64,000 nucleotides of DNA from Trifolium pratense (taxonomy: Eukaryota; Streptophyta; Magnoliopsida; Fabales; Fabaceae). Each line of letters opens with the position of its first letter. Positions within the stretch are counted from its first letter, which is position 1. The notes below the pieces were generated by a model. That model worked only from the letters and a program-made list of their open reading frames with translations. It had not been told where the DNA came from and made no database searches. A program made the translations under genes and the position numbers. The stretch is taken from NCBI RefSeq assembly GCF_020283565.1, contig NC_060059.1, positions 29,461,838-29,525,837 of the forward strand, written 5' to 3'. Positions 21,166-31,700 of this stretch are shown here, piece after piece.

Positions 21166-21439
21166 TTTGTTACTACTAAAAAAAACAAGGATATTGTTGG
21201 TATTATGAGAAACTTACTTAGTGACAAAGGTAGTTACTTGAGAAAACAAAGAAAGAGATAGAGAGGTAGTTAGAGGAAGTTAAGGACAATTATGGTAAGA
21301 TAAAAATTCAGCTCAAACTCACATCCTTTTTACATATTGTCATAGATATTTATTTTTAAATTTTTTATTATTATAATAATTTATTTGTACTCGGGTGATG
21401 ACAACCAATTATATGTTGTTTTTAGTAGTAGATTAGAGT

Positions 21440-21880
21440 AGTTTTTATAGTAATTGAAGATAAAAAGCAAGCAAATATCGAGAAAAGTAAAGACACGAGG
21501 ACCAGAAGCAAGAAAAGTGGAAAAAGTAGCAAAAAAGGGGAAAAAATGGAATTAAGCAGCGCACCATCGTACCCACGATGAGTCTGGGCGTGGCGCGATA
21601 AGAAACAGATAAAATTGAAGAAAATATGCTGAAAATCTTTACCATCGTGGCAGGATGGCTTGTCATCGTGGCACGATGATGACTTGAAAAATAAGCAGAA
21701 AATCCTGAGTAAATCTTTCATCCCACAACGATAGGATCCGTCGTTGCCATGATGAGGCAAAATTACACGCCATCATGGCCATGATGAGTGCGATGGATGC
21801 GCAGAAAAAGCCCAAATCCAGCTGTAAAACTATAAATAGAGCCCTCCTCCTTCACAATTATTCATTCAGAAATATTGAGA
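21440..21880 (+). repeat. Probable solo LTR or LTR fragment
   Basis: A G/C-richer island in AT-rich DNA with repeated CATCGTGGCACGATG-type palindromic motifs (ACCATCGTACCCACGATGAG, CATCGTGGCAGGATGGC, CATCATGGCCATGATGAG). A TATA box (ACTATAAATAGAGCCC) at about 21829 is followed by a transcript-start-like region. The combination resembles a U3/R region of an LTR. No matching second copy in the window. Confidence 0.4.
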
Positions 21881-21884
21881 CTTG

Positions 21885-22120
21885 TTCAATATTGGCTTAA
21901 TTAGTTCTTTGGTCCCTTAAAGACATTTAATGTTTCACAATGGTCCCTTAAAGAAAAAAAAAAGTCTGGAAAGGTCCCTTAAAGATATTTCCGTTAATCA
22001 TTTTGGTCTCTTCCGTTAATTTATCAACCACAAATGTATTAGGTGGACCAACATTGAAAGTGGTCCACCATAAACCTCATTAAAATTCTAATTATCACCA
22101 TTTGATCTTTTACTTAAATC
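21885..22120. repeat. Repeat with 'GGTCCCTTAAAG' motif
   Basis: GGTCCCTTAAAG occurs three times in 100 bases, followed by TTCCGTTAATTTATCAACCA. Phrases of this type mark high-copy plant repeat termini. The family cannot be assigned from one end. Confidence 0.35.
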
Positions 22121-22139
22121 TATACCTTTAGATCTTGCA

Positions 22140-22533
22140 AATCTATGATATCTAATAATGAAGCACAAACACTTCATTCCCTCCTCCTTCTTCATCTTCA
22201 TCACCATATTCATTCAATTCATAAAAAATCCAGAAAAATCATCATCAACAAAATCTAGAAATTTCACGCCTTTTTCTCAGCTTTCTTTCTAGCTCTCCAT
22301 CCTCTCTATTTCCATTTCATCTTCCCTCCCCCCAACAACAGTAGCGATGAAAGTCTGGCGTATAGAGATTGCGTGTGGTTTGCGGTGGTGCACGGCAAAT
22401 TCGCGACGAACGAGGTGGTTGCGGCGGTGTGTGGCGGAAACCTCTCCTTCTTTTCTTTCCTCTGCTTCTTGCTTGTTCTGATTTATGTTCCTTGATTTTG
22501 ATTTTGTTTGATGGTTTTTTATGTGAGTGAATG
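22140..22533. other. Unassigned CT-rich then GC-rich stretch
   Basis: A CT-rich portion (22160-22330) precedes a GC-rich portion with ATG and GTGGTTGCGGCGG-type motifs (22340-22440). It looks like a 5' UTR plus first exon, but no frame leads to a recognisable protein. It may be transposon-captured sequence. Confidence 0.25.
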
Positions 22534-22600
22534 CAGTGGCGTCTCCAGGAACCTGGAGCAGGGGGTTCAGACTATTTTACTAAGTAATATTTTGTTTAAA
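22534..22600 (+). repeat. CAGTGGCG-type hAT terminus (one end)
   Basis: CAGTGGCGTCTCCAGGAACC matches the terminus of the elements at 6447 and (inverted) 7390 and 10523. A convincing right end with target duplication was not found downstream, so the extent is unknown. Confidence 0.4.
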
Positions 22601-24140
22601 CTTGTCTTTTATATTCTAGTTAGGGATTGTTTTTTGAAAACCTCTTAAAATTAACACATTTTAAAAAAATAAAAATAGAAAATATTTTCAAAACAGATAT
22701 CCTAAGGTTAAATTCATAAAGCAAAATGTTATATAAAATTAATAGTTAGGTTAGTAACTTGCATAAAAGTTAGTTAACTATATAATTTTTTACGGGATTA
22801 ATTAACTATATATTTGTCTATGAATGAGTCAAGTCTACGATATATAAATGAGAAAAATTACCATGCATACACTTGTTTTCACTTTTTTTTTTCCTTTTTT
22901 TTTTTCACTGAAATGTATATCTATTATATATTTAGCCAAGATAATTACACACGGATGAAAAGGTAAGCGGCAAACAAGTTGCGTCGTTAACCTTTTTTCA
23001 CTATTAGATCAACAAGTCTCATTATTTTTAAATAAATAAACGAATATAATAATTTATAATTTGTTAAAAATAATTTAGGACACTAGAGCCAAAAATAAAA
23101 ATAAATAGGGTTTTACCCCCTGCAAAATATTTTTTTAGGATTACCCCTTGTAATTTCTATCTAAATACCCCCTGACCACACAAGTGGGCATATGACTGCG
23201 ACGAATCTTGACGTGGCATGACACGTGGAAATTATTTTATTTTTTATTTGATTAAATTGCCACATCATTAATGTTTGTGTAAATATATTCTTTATTATTA
23301 AATTTTAAAATAAAAAATCTGAAAATTTAAAAGAAGAACAAATGGCGTGTTTTGTTTACCCCCATTGTTACCTTCTTTTTCTTTGCAAAATATAAAAAAG
23401 ATTTTTTTTTTTTTGACAAAATATAAAAAAGATTAGTAATATTAAAATCTTTGAAAAATGTTAGAGATTTTGTGAAAAAAAAAAATAAAAAATGTTAGAG
23501 ATATTTTGTTAGATGGAATATTTTAGATGCTTTTAGGTATAGAAGATATAGTACGTATATATCCTCAATTTCACACACTCAATCAAACACACGCGAAGAA
23601 GAACAACAAAGGAAGAATGAAGAACATGAAAACGATGAAGGAGTCGAACAACACGATGAAGAATCCGGCGAAAACGAGGAACAACACACGACGAAATCGA
23701 AGAACAGCACGAAGAATAATCTGGCGAAAACGAAGTATGAAGAAGCGAACAAGAAGAACGAATCTGAGGTAAGTTTGTATTTCGAAATCCACTGTGAATG
23801 GTTTGTTCTGTTTGTTCTGTTTTGTATGAATAGTACCGTTGGAAAATAATAAAAATCAAATCTTTTTTCATTCAAAATAAAAATTAAATCTTGTAAGAAA
23901 CCCTAATCATTTATTACTTACGCCAGCTATTAATGTATGTATTAACGGTAATTTTTTGTTAGGATAGAAATTAAAGGTTTTTTTATGTGAGTGAGAATTT
24001 GAATGGTTTGTTCTGTTTTGTATGAATATTTCCGTTGGAAGATATTTCCCGCTGGCTGGCGCGTGGGAATCAAGACTCAATCTTTTCTCAATCTAAAATA
24101 ATAAAAATCAAATCTTTGTTCTTAACCGTTATATTGTATC
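22601..24140. other. Repeat-derived stretch with duplicated promoter blocks
   Basis: About 23090-23180 carries a high-copy-looking phrase (GTTTTACCCCCTGCAAAATA). At 23575-23770 a very charged short open frame ends at a GAG|GTAAGTTT donor-like site but lacks an ATG in the best frame. At 23848-23962 and about 24091-24120, blocks matching the DNA upstream of the response-regulator-like gene appear. Confidence 0.4.
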
Positions 24141-24224
24141 TCACTCTTTGTTCTTAACTTCATTCAATTTTTCACTCACTCACTTACTCTCATCTCACTC
24201 ACTTCACTTACTCTGCTGCGTTTT

Positions 24225-24388
24225 ATTACTCTCACTTTCTCTCCGGGTTTCGCTTACTCTTCCTGCGCTGCGCCGCTCACTTTCTCTCCTTGCTCCGGGG
24301 GGTTTTGCTGCGCCACTCACTTTCTCTCGGTGAGTTTTCTCTTACTCTGCCTGCGCTGCGCCACTCACTTTCTTCCCAACCCATCAAA
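24225..24388 (+). repeat. CT-rich tandem repeat before the unrecognised ORF
   Basis: Variants of GCTGCGCC(A/G)CTCACTTTCT recur three times, together with CTTACTCTGCCTGCGCTGCG and CTTACTCTTCCTGCGCTGCG. Probably a 5' leader expanded by slippage. Confidence 0.6.
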
Positions 24389-24829
24389 ATGGAATTCTCG
24401 CACAAAAAATGTGGATTATTCAAAACAAAGTCTCTTCTTGCCAAAAGAAATTGTGGCAACAAGAGAAAAAGGGTGTCTGTTACTGTTGCTGCAAAGAGAG
24501 TTAAAATCGATCAGTCCATGGAAAAAGAACAAAGTTTTAATGCAAGTGATCATCATGACACTATTTCATTGGTGCAAATTCCTTCCAACAAAAGGTTAAT
24601 GGATACTTTCACCGATCCTCAAGTGAAGAAAACTTTGGCTAATTGGAGGGAAATGAAGAAGGGTGGTCAAACTCCGAGAGAAATCGCACGACTCAAAATT
24701 GAACAAATTCAAAATACGGCTCGTTTCGAGGAAAGTTTTGAGTCAATGTCTGATTTTAACAAAATAATTGGAAAAGGATTTTGGTGTTACAAGTGTTATT
24801 GTGACAGTTCTCTATGTCATCTTAAATAG
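24389..24829 (+). CDS. Unrecognised basic protein, intronless
   Basis: I do not recognise this 146-residue protein. It starts MEFSHKKCGLFKTKSLLAKR and has two basic clusters that could be nuclear signals (NKRKR, AAKRVK). A middle region reads MDTFTDPQVKKTLANWREMK with GGQTPREIARLKIEQIQNTA, predicted helical. The C-terminus is Cys-rich (FWCYKCYCDSSLC). The frame is open further upstream to 24290, but that part is a translated CT-rich tandem repeat, so the ATG at 24389 is preferred. The upstream DNA shares blocks with the promoter of the response-regulator-like gene. It could be a lineage-specific gene or a fragment. Confidence 0.45.
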   Translation: MEFSHKKCGLFKTKSLLAKRNCGNKRKRVSVTVAAKRVKIDQSMEKEQSFNASDHHDTISLVQIPSNKRLMDTFTDPQVKKTLANWREMKKGGQTPREIARLKIEQIQNTARFEESFESMSDFNKIIGKGFWCYKCYCDSSLCHLK

Positions 24830-25175
24830 GTTTGTTAGCTTATGCTATAAAACATTATTTTTCCATGTTTTAGTGGATATCTTTTCTTCTGCATTGTGTC
24901 ATAAACCCATTTAATAAGTCTCATTATTATGTTAGTAATTTTAAACTTTCTTGTTAACTTTAGAAAAAATTATCAAGTTTCAATTTTTTCATTTGCAATG
25001 CTTCGATGAAACTCCAACAGTTTTTCTAAGTGACTTTCACACAATGTTTCCTAAATCTTCATTTGAGGGCAGCCTCGAACGCACTTCAAATGTTTTAAGA
25101 GGGCACCTGTAATCTAACTAACTTTTTTTAGCAGGGGTCTGTGTTCGAACCAATAATTTCTCGTTTTCGCAGTTC
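24830..25175. other. Intergenic, no gene seen
   Basis: AT-rich sequence between the unrecognised ORF and the Copia fragment. The 5' break of the Copia remnant is somewhere near 25170. Confidence 0.35.
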
Positions 25176-25177
25176 CG

Positions 25178-25615
25178 GTATAGGTGAAGAGAATTATGAG
25201 ATATGTGCAAGGTACAATGGATTATGGAGTGCTGTTTCCAAACAATGTCAACAATGCAGTGAATAGATTGGGAGGATTTTCAGAATCTGACTGGTATGGA
25301 GATCATGTGGACAAAAGAAGCACTACAGGTTACATATTCAAATTCTTAAATGCTCCAATTCCATGGTGTTCCAAGAAGCAGCCAGTGATTTCCCTCTCAT
25401 CTTGTGAGGCAGAGTACATTTCTTGTGCTTTTGCTGCTTGTCAAGGCAGCAAAACTGAACTTAGTGAACCAATTCAACTCCTTGTTGACAACAAGTCTGC
25501 TAAGAAAAGGGAGAATTGTGCTATCTCACTGCCCTAATGTAGAACAAGAAGCTGACATATTGACAAAAGGACTGAGGAGCAAGATTGGAGTCATGTCCTT
25601 AGAGCATTTGAATTA
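25178..25615 (+). pseudogene. Ty1-Copia RNase H fragment
   Basis: VKRIMRYVQGTMDYGVLFP, then DWYGDHVDKRSTTGYIF, SKKQPVISLSSCEAEYISC and LLVDNKSA are the canonical end of a Copia polyprotein (RNase H). After DNKSA the expected segment containing the HI(E/D)...HF(I/L)R motif is deleted. The C-terminal CPNVEQEADILTKGL follows in a shifted frame, and the stop is just before the polypurine tract. Protease, integrase and RT are absent. Dead 5'-truncated copy. Confidence 0.85.
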
Positions 25616-25870
25616 AGGGGGCATGTTATGAATGTAATTCAAATGCCTTGTGCTAGTTAGTTAGTTAGATTACAGTTAGTTACTATAGTTAGTTAGCTTG
25701 TTATAACTGCTTACTATAGTTAGTTTTAGTCTACTGTAGTTACTTGTGATTCAAGTAATCACACTATATAAGCTTGTACAAACAGAATTTTTATTAATGC
25801 AATTACTTTACCTTTCTCTTATTATTCTTTTCTCATTCTATAATCCCAAATTCATAGTGTATCTCCAACA
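25611..25870 (+). mobile_element. 3' LTR of the Copia fragment with polypurine tract
   Basis: TTAAGGGGGCA (polypurine tract) precedes TGTTATGAATG at 25624. The LTR runs about 247 bp to CTCCAACA at 25870, with TG...CA ends extended to TGTT/AACA. A TATA box, CACTATATAAGC, is at about 25763. The body has repeated TTAGTTAG motifs. No 5' LTR was found, so no target duplication can be tested. Confidence 0.75.
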
Positions 25871-26389
25871 TGCCCTTCATTCTATTGATTCCAACAATAT
25901 TTTTATGTTAGTACCTTACATACAAAGAATTCTTCATGCAAAACTGACTTCAAAAATTTGTAATAACAATGACTCTGTATTGCATTGTTATATTAAGACT
26001 ATATTAACACTCATGTTCCCCACATATTCTTCAACGAAGATTAGCCAAATAACATGATAACAAAAAAAAACCTTACAATACAAAAAAGAAGTAGTGGTAT
26101 TATTTTTAAAAAAGAAAAATAATATGACTTAAAATATACAATAAGTTCAAGACAAATTTACCAACACAAAACAGAGAAGTAATGGTATTATTTTTAAAGA
26201 AGCCAAAACGAGTACAATACTAACTCATACAACAAAGTTACACCAAGAAGAGAACAATACATTATCTATCTGACTGAAAGCAAGAAGAACATTAACTCTT
26301 AGCTATAATTTATCCAGAAGATAAAACACTTTTATCCTGTATTAAAAACAAGGATGGAAAATATTGTCTAATAAATCATTAAGATCAAA
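25871..26389. other. Intergenic, no gene seen
   Basis: Contains a loosely duplicated string (GTAGTGGTATTATTTTTAAA at about 26091 and GTAATGGTATTATTTTTAAA at about 26180). No coding signal. Confidence 0.4.
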
Positions 26390-27124
26390 TCACCCTATTG
26401 CTATATTTGAAGATGACTTTGACAATACAATCTCCTTGCAAACTTGCTCCATTGATCGGCGACTATGCGGGCTTTCAATTAAGACATGCAATTCTCATAA
26501 TTGATACCACTTCTTTTCCAATATCATTCGTAGGACGAGGAAGGCGTTGATCCAACTTATCATTCAATGACATAGCATCAATTGTTTGGTATATACGACT
26601 TGATTGCAACAAAGCAGATACAACATCTCCGGGATGCTTTCCAAACAGTATTTCCATGGTTAACACACCAAAACTATACACATCACACTTTTCATTTACT
26701 TCCATTGTGTATGCAAGTTCTGTAACAAACAATAATAGTTATCAATTTGAAAAATAGGGTTCCAAAACCAAACACTAAATGTAGACAATTAATATAAGTA
26801 ATAAATTACGAAAGAGGAAATTAACCCGTTGCAGCATATCCAAATGTGCCCACAAAAGAGGTCCAGTTGGAAGAATCGGGATTAAGAAACTTAGCTGTCC
26901 GAAGTCTGATACATGAGCCACATATTCCAAATCCAAAATAACATTCTTGCTGGATATATCACGATGAATGATCGGAGGTGAACAATGATGATGCATATAG
27001 CATAGAGCATTTGCAACATCTTTAATGACATTCACCCTCTTATTCCAATCAAATGCAGTTGCTAGTTCATCATCTTTCAAAATTTTGTCCATACTACCCT
27101 TCTCCAAGAACTCATAAACCAATA
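26390..27124 (-). pseudogene. LRR receptor-like kinase, C-terminal kinase fragment
   Basis: The minus strand gives LVYEFLEKGSMDKIL, IHRDISSKNVILDLEYVAHV and SDFG, then after a one-base loss near 26899 TAKFLNPDSSNWTSFVGTFG in another frame. A 106-base intron (about 26720-26825) is followed by [21 protein letters not shown] one-base gain near 26478 shifts the last part (ESPHSRRSMEQVCKEIVLSK) to a TGA at 26390-26392. HRD and DFG motifs are present but Pro of the APE motif is Thr (AAT-E). The N-lobe, membrane segment and LRRs are missing: homology stops at 27124. Two frameshifts plus truncation make it a pseudogene of the plant LRR-RLK family. Confidence 0.85.
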
Positions 27125-27464
27125 AGATAGTATTACGCCATCACAATAGGTATTCTCATCAGAAGTCACAGTGGAACCATATCTGACAGAAATTGAAGTG
27201 GAAGAAGAAAATAGGTGGTGGGAAGGTGATCTCAACACAACTATTGAACAATTATTCAAAGAAAAGGTACACAATGTCAATGTTAATTATGAAAACTGTT
27301 TACTTATTAATTTGGTACATGTTTGGACCATTAATTAGTTTTTTATTTGTTCTAATTAATTGTCACAACATTTTCAGATTTATGCAAAATCAGTTGTCAG
27401 CAATTCACTGTAATAAAATTATATAATGCTGCTGCTATAAGCTCCTTCTCTATTAAAAAAATAA

Positions 27465-28260
27465 TTATCTAATGAAAGATACTATGAAATTACAGTCCCG
27501 AACACAGTGAAGGAAAGTCTCTTCTTGGAGGCCACAACAAGCACAAATGGAGGAGGTACTCATCTTACGATGGTTGAGTAAGGAGAGAGTAGGAACCGAG
27601 TTGTGACAGGCCAACCAAAAGAAAAACATGATCTTAGCAGGCAGCTTAGCTTCCAAATCCAAGACCAAAAATGGGAAGGATTAAGAGATGTTACCTGGTC
27701 ATTATGAGAAAGTAACTAGATGTATTAAATTTAATGTGCATATTGTTGAGAAGTTCAGAAACCGAGGAAGGGAGATTGGTGTAAAGAATCTGGGTATGAG
27801 GGCTATTAGAGGTAAGTACATCCTTGACGGAGAGTTGCAAATCGTGAATATCAACATAAGGAACAAGGGTACCTAAATAGCCAAGAGGGCTCCAATGGCT
27901 GAACCAGAAAGAGGTTGATCCTGACCCCGCGCGCCAAGAGAAACCGTCCTTTAGGACATTTTTAGCATGAATAATAGAAGACCAGGTAGGCGAACCACTA
28001 GGGTGAGAGCTGGAGTGAAGAATTGCCAGACCAGCAACATTTATTAGAGAGAAGGTCCACCCAAAGCTTATTAGAAGATTGGAACATATCCCAAACAAGT
28101 TTACCAAGAAGACAAGTATTAGCCTCCCTTGCCAGACGAATGTCCAAACCGCCGAGATTCTTAGGACGGGCAATTTTGTTCCAACCCACCAAATGGATTT
28201 CTTTGTTATTAGAATCTTTCCAAATAAAGTTTCTAGTAGTCTGATCAATGCTGTCACATA
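27465..28260 (-). pseudogene. LINE reverse-transcriptase C-terminal fragment
   Basis: The minus strand encodes VGWNKIARPKNLGGLDIRLA and LVWDMFQSSNKLWVDLLSNK, then after a frameshift near 28010-28040 SPTWSSIIHAKNVLKDGFSW with SGSTSFWFSHWSPLG. A third frame has LPAKIMFFFWLACHNSVPTL and a Cys cluster (CACCGLQEETFLHCVRDC), the zf-RVT motif. This is the usual order in plant L1-type elements. Several frameshifts and lack of the RT core show an inactive fragment. It lies immediately upstream of the kinase pseudogene. Confidence 0.8.
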
Positions 28261-28358
28261 TGCTTTGTCACATATACTTTCAGGTTATTTGATATTTATA
28301 AATTATAGTTTGTGCATTAAAGTTATAAATTTGACTAGCTTTTTCATTCGATTGCTCT

Positions 28359-28502
28359 ATGAATAATAATTTTAATTTACATAACTTTGGTTGCGAGAAG
28401 TGTCGCCGTGTCTATTTGAAGTGTTGCAATTGTGGGAGTAGTGACAATGTTTCTCGACTAAATATTTTTGACAATTTAGTTGGGGCATTATCATTGGCCT
28501 AA
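28359..28502 (+). CDS. Tiny Cys-rich ORF, doubtful
   Basis: A 47-codon frame with FGCEKCRRVYLKCCNCGSSD: C-X2-C then CC-X-C, a possible zinc-binding knuckle. Not recognised. Length and isolation between a LINE and the SERINC gene mean it may be chance or a remnant. Confidence 0.15.
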   Translation: MNNNFNLHNFGCEKCRRVYLKCCNCGSSDNVSRLNIFDNLVGALSLA

Positions 28503-28743
28503 CCTAGTTCCACATTCAAGTACAAGTAAAAAAAGAGAATTGAAAATCAGTGCTTGGTTTTGAAAATATATTTCAGTCAATATATCTCTCATCCAAAACA
28601 AGAAATAATCATCATTTTATTTCATTAATAATGAGTTTTTCCTTTTAACCACAGAAGATTAAGTGTATTTGAAACATAAATTAATTTTAAGGAATAGCAA
28701 AAAATTAAAAGGAGTAAAATATTGATGGCTCTTCCATTGTCAA

Positions 28744-31700
28744 TCATGCATCAACTGAGTGAGAGTGATTTGTGTCCTGCACATTTGTATCATTATCCAT
28801 AACTTTGTTCTGTCTCACAACTGGAGAAATCAACATCCATACTGTTTAAATCAAATATAAAAAAAAAGCAATGAAAATCAAGGAGGAAAAACTAAATTTA
28901 TGTAATAAATAACTTTATATTTTCTTACTGTAAATTGTTGCAGCAAACCACTCATTGATAACCTTCACCCATGTACTTATCCAGCCAACATCAATGCTCC
29001 ACCTATTGGTATCAAATGTGCATTATACAAGATATGTGTGTGCGCGCGCGCACTGAATAATAATCATATGATGAATTAGGTTCCTTACTTTCTGGCTGAG
29101 TTATTTAGATCCCAACTGATGAATAACATTGCAAAGTACATTGCCCCCAAGGAGAATACCATGTGAAAAAATCCATAGTTGTAAGGAATATCATCTTCAT
29201 TTTCAATTTTAGTTTTCGAAAACTGTCAAGGACAAAAAACTAATTATTTCAACTTATAGGGGACAGACTTATTGGAGAAGACTCGGAATTTTACCTGAAA
29301 GCATTTTGAATCAATTCCTGTGGAAAAGGCGGCCAAAACAATCGCAAAAATTGCAATAAGGAAGCCCTGTGAGGAGGAAAACATGTACATGATAAAACAT
29401 TACATGATGATCTTTAAGGACCCGTGTGAAGAAACATCGATATATAGTATGAGATTAATTAAGAAAACCATACATCCGAAGACAATGTTTAACACAACCC
29501 GAGTTCTTTTTATTAGATTCGACATACTACTCATAATAAGAAATATTTCACAGTTTGAGTAGTATGTCGAATCCTCAAGAGAAAGTAAATGTAAAAAGAG
29601 ATTGAAAAACTTACAACTATAGTTATCCAACCACCATTTCCATTTTCTTGGTTCTTTGTCTCACATCTTATGGAGGCAGTTTCACTGAAATTCCATGATG
29701 ATTTCAAGTTCACAGTGAATCAAATTAGCACATAAAAAAACTAATAATATTATAAATTTGCAAAAGAATGAAGGAACTTTACCTTCTGATTGCACACCAA
29801 CATAGGAAAACAATGTAAGAAGCCATAATTCCTGAGGATAAAAGACCTCTATTAACCTGCAATAAGTAAATATTCAAATGACATAGTATACATTTTAATG
29901 GTCATACTCGAAATTAAAATCTACACAGAATGCAATCTAGTTAGCATATTTTGTTAGCATTTCCAACAAAATTTAGTTTCTGTTCGGCACAAAAATGAAA
30001 TTAAATATAGCTATATGGTGAAAATGAAACTTATTAGCATGAAGTTAAGAGACCAAAAGTGTATCTTCCCTGTTAGATATGGTCAGCTCAGCTATACGGA
30101 TCAATCACGTCATAATGTGCATTTAGTTCCCTGTTAGATATTTTACCGTCTTTTCTGCTAATAGGGTTATCCCAATTTTATCGCTAATAATTGTGTTTCT
30201 AATTCTATCATTTTTCCGCGAATGATATTGTACATAACTATATTACCTTAATGATAAAGAAAGAGGAAGTAGCAGGCATGAAAAATCAGATGTTTTTCCT
30301 GTCAGCGTACCTTTGAATTTAAGGATATGACCAACATTACAGCAAGAAGAATTGCTGTCCATGTGATGAAAAATATATTGAGAGAACATGAAGATCTTGA
30401 AGCATATGTAGTGTACATATACACAATTCCACATATAGCAACAACATAAAACAGTGTTGACATAAAAAGTCCAATGGAACACCTGTGCCAAGTCAAATAA
30501 GATGATAATATATCAAAATGCAGATATTTTTATGAAGTTAAAGGGATAACAAAATGGTCTTAATTAATGTTAAAAAAATGTCATAAACTATTATGTCCTA
30601 GATTTCATTTTCATGTTTTTTCAGAAGCTTTATGTTTATATTGCAAAATCTACTTATTGAGCACTAAAATAACCTTTACATGACAACATAGAGTTTAAGC
30701 TGATATATGAAATTATTGCAGCAATAATATTATGTACCGCTTTTTTGTTTCTTCATCTGGAGTCCAATACTTATTCCACCATATGATAAAATGGATGACA
30801 CTCACAAGTTGTAAAAGAAGAAAAATCCTGTGCAACCACGAACCAAATTATAATCTGTAAGCAACAATCTATGAAGAAATAACCAGATAGCCAGATACAA
30901 AATACTGATGGGATCTCTCAATCCCAACTTATCAAATGGAACGCCCATTGGCGTATCCGTTTTGTGGCGTCTTCACTACTAAAGTTTATTGTTCGTCGTA
31001 GGATATGGGTCTTTGTGCAGATCATACCAAGGTTCTTGCTCCAAGTGAAGCTACAGGCCGCGGTTTTCCAAAGCATTATGGCAGGAAGTTGACAACAGGC
31101 TCTCGTTGGCATTAAATAAAGGTCACATTACAACTCCTGATTTCATTCAGGCGATCTCTTTGTTATTTTCTTATCAACGTCATGTGATGCGGCCACAATA
31201 TGGCAGGAAGTTGCAGCAGTGTCCGCAACTGTATCAGGTTACAATTGCAGTGTGATTGTAAATCACAGTTAAAACTGCATTTGCCACGCTGCAACGGCTG
31301 CAATGTAGTAGGCGCAATGGACGCATTACACCGTATCAGTATGTATTTCTCATATAAATTATTTTTCTATCTTCCTTATTCTTTATGCTAATAAAATATA
31401 AATTCAAGCAGCAACGACTGCAATACGCATCACAACAGCCACAATGGCCGCAATCCCAGTAGCCACATCCATGACTGGATCCGCAATTTAAAACCATTAC
31501 TTGAATTGAATGAAAGTTGAACAAGAAGAAGAAACTCACCCTGCACCAATACGAGCTATCTCACCTACAAAAACATAGTTGTGTTATGCTTCTTTCTTAT
31601 CCAATGATATTTGAAAAACAGAAGGAAAAGAAAGAAAAGTTCTTATCCATTGTGCCACACACTCTTTTTACTACATTGTAACTGTCAAATTAAGAGAGAA

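Noticed and set aside
22534..23800. Complete hAT element from CAGTGGCG at 22534 to CCACTG at 23797
   Set aside because: The apparent TSD is offset by two bases and the right end lacks the inverted repeat beyond CCACTG.
23527..23875. Overlapping frames of 69-112 codons on both strands
   Set aside because: A purine-rich GAAGAA stretch opens many frames; none has a convincing start, family match or continuation. One may be a leader exon, noted under the stretch 22601-24140.
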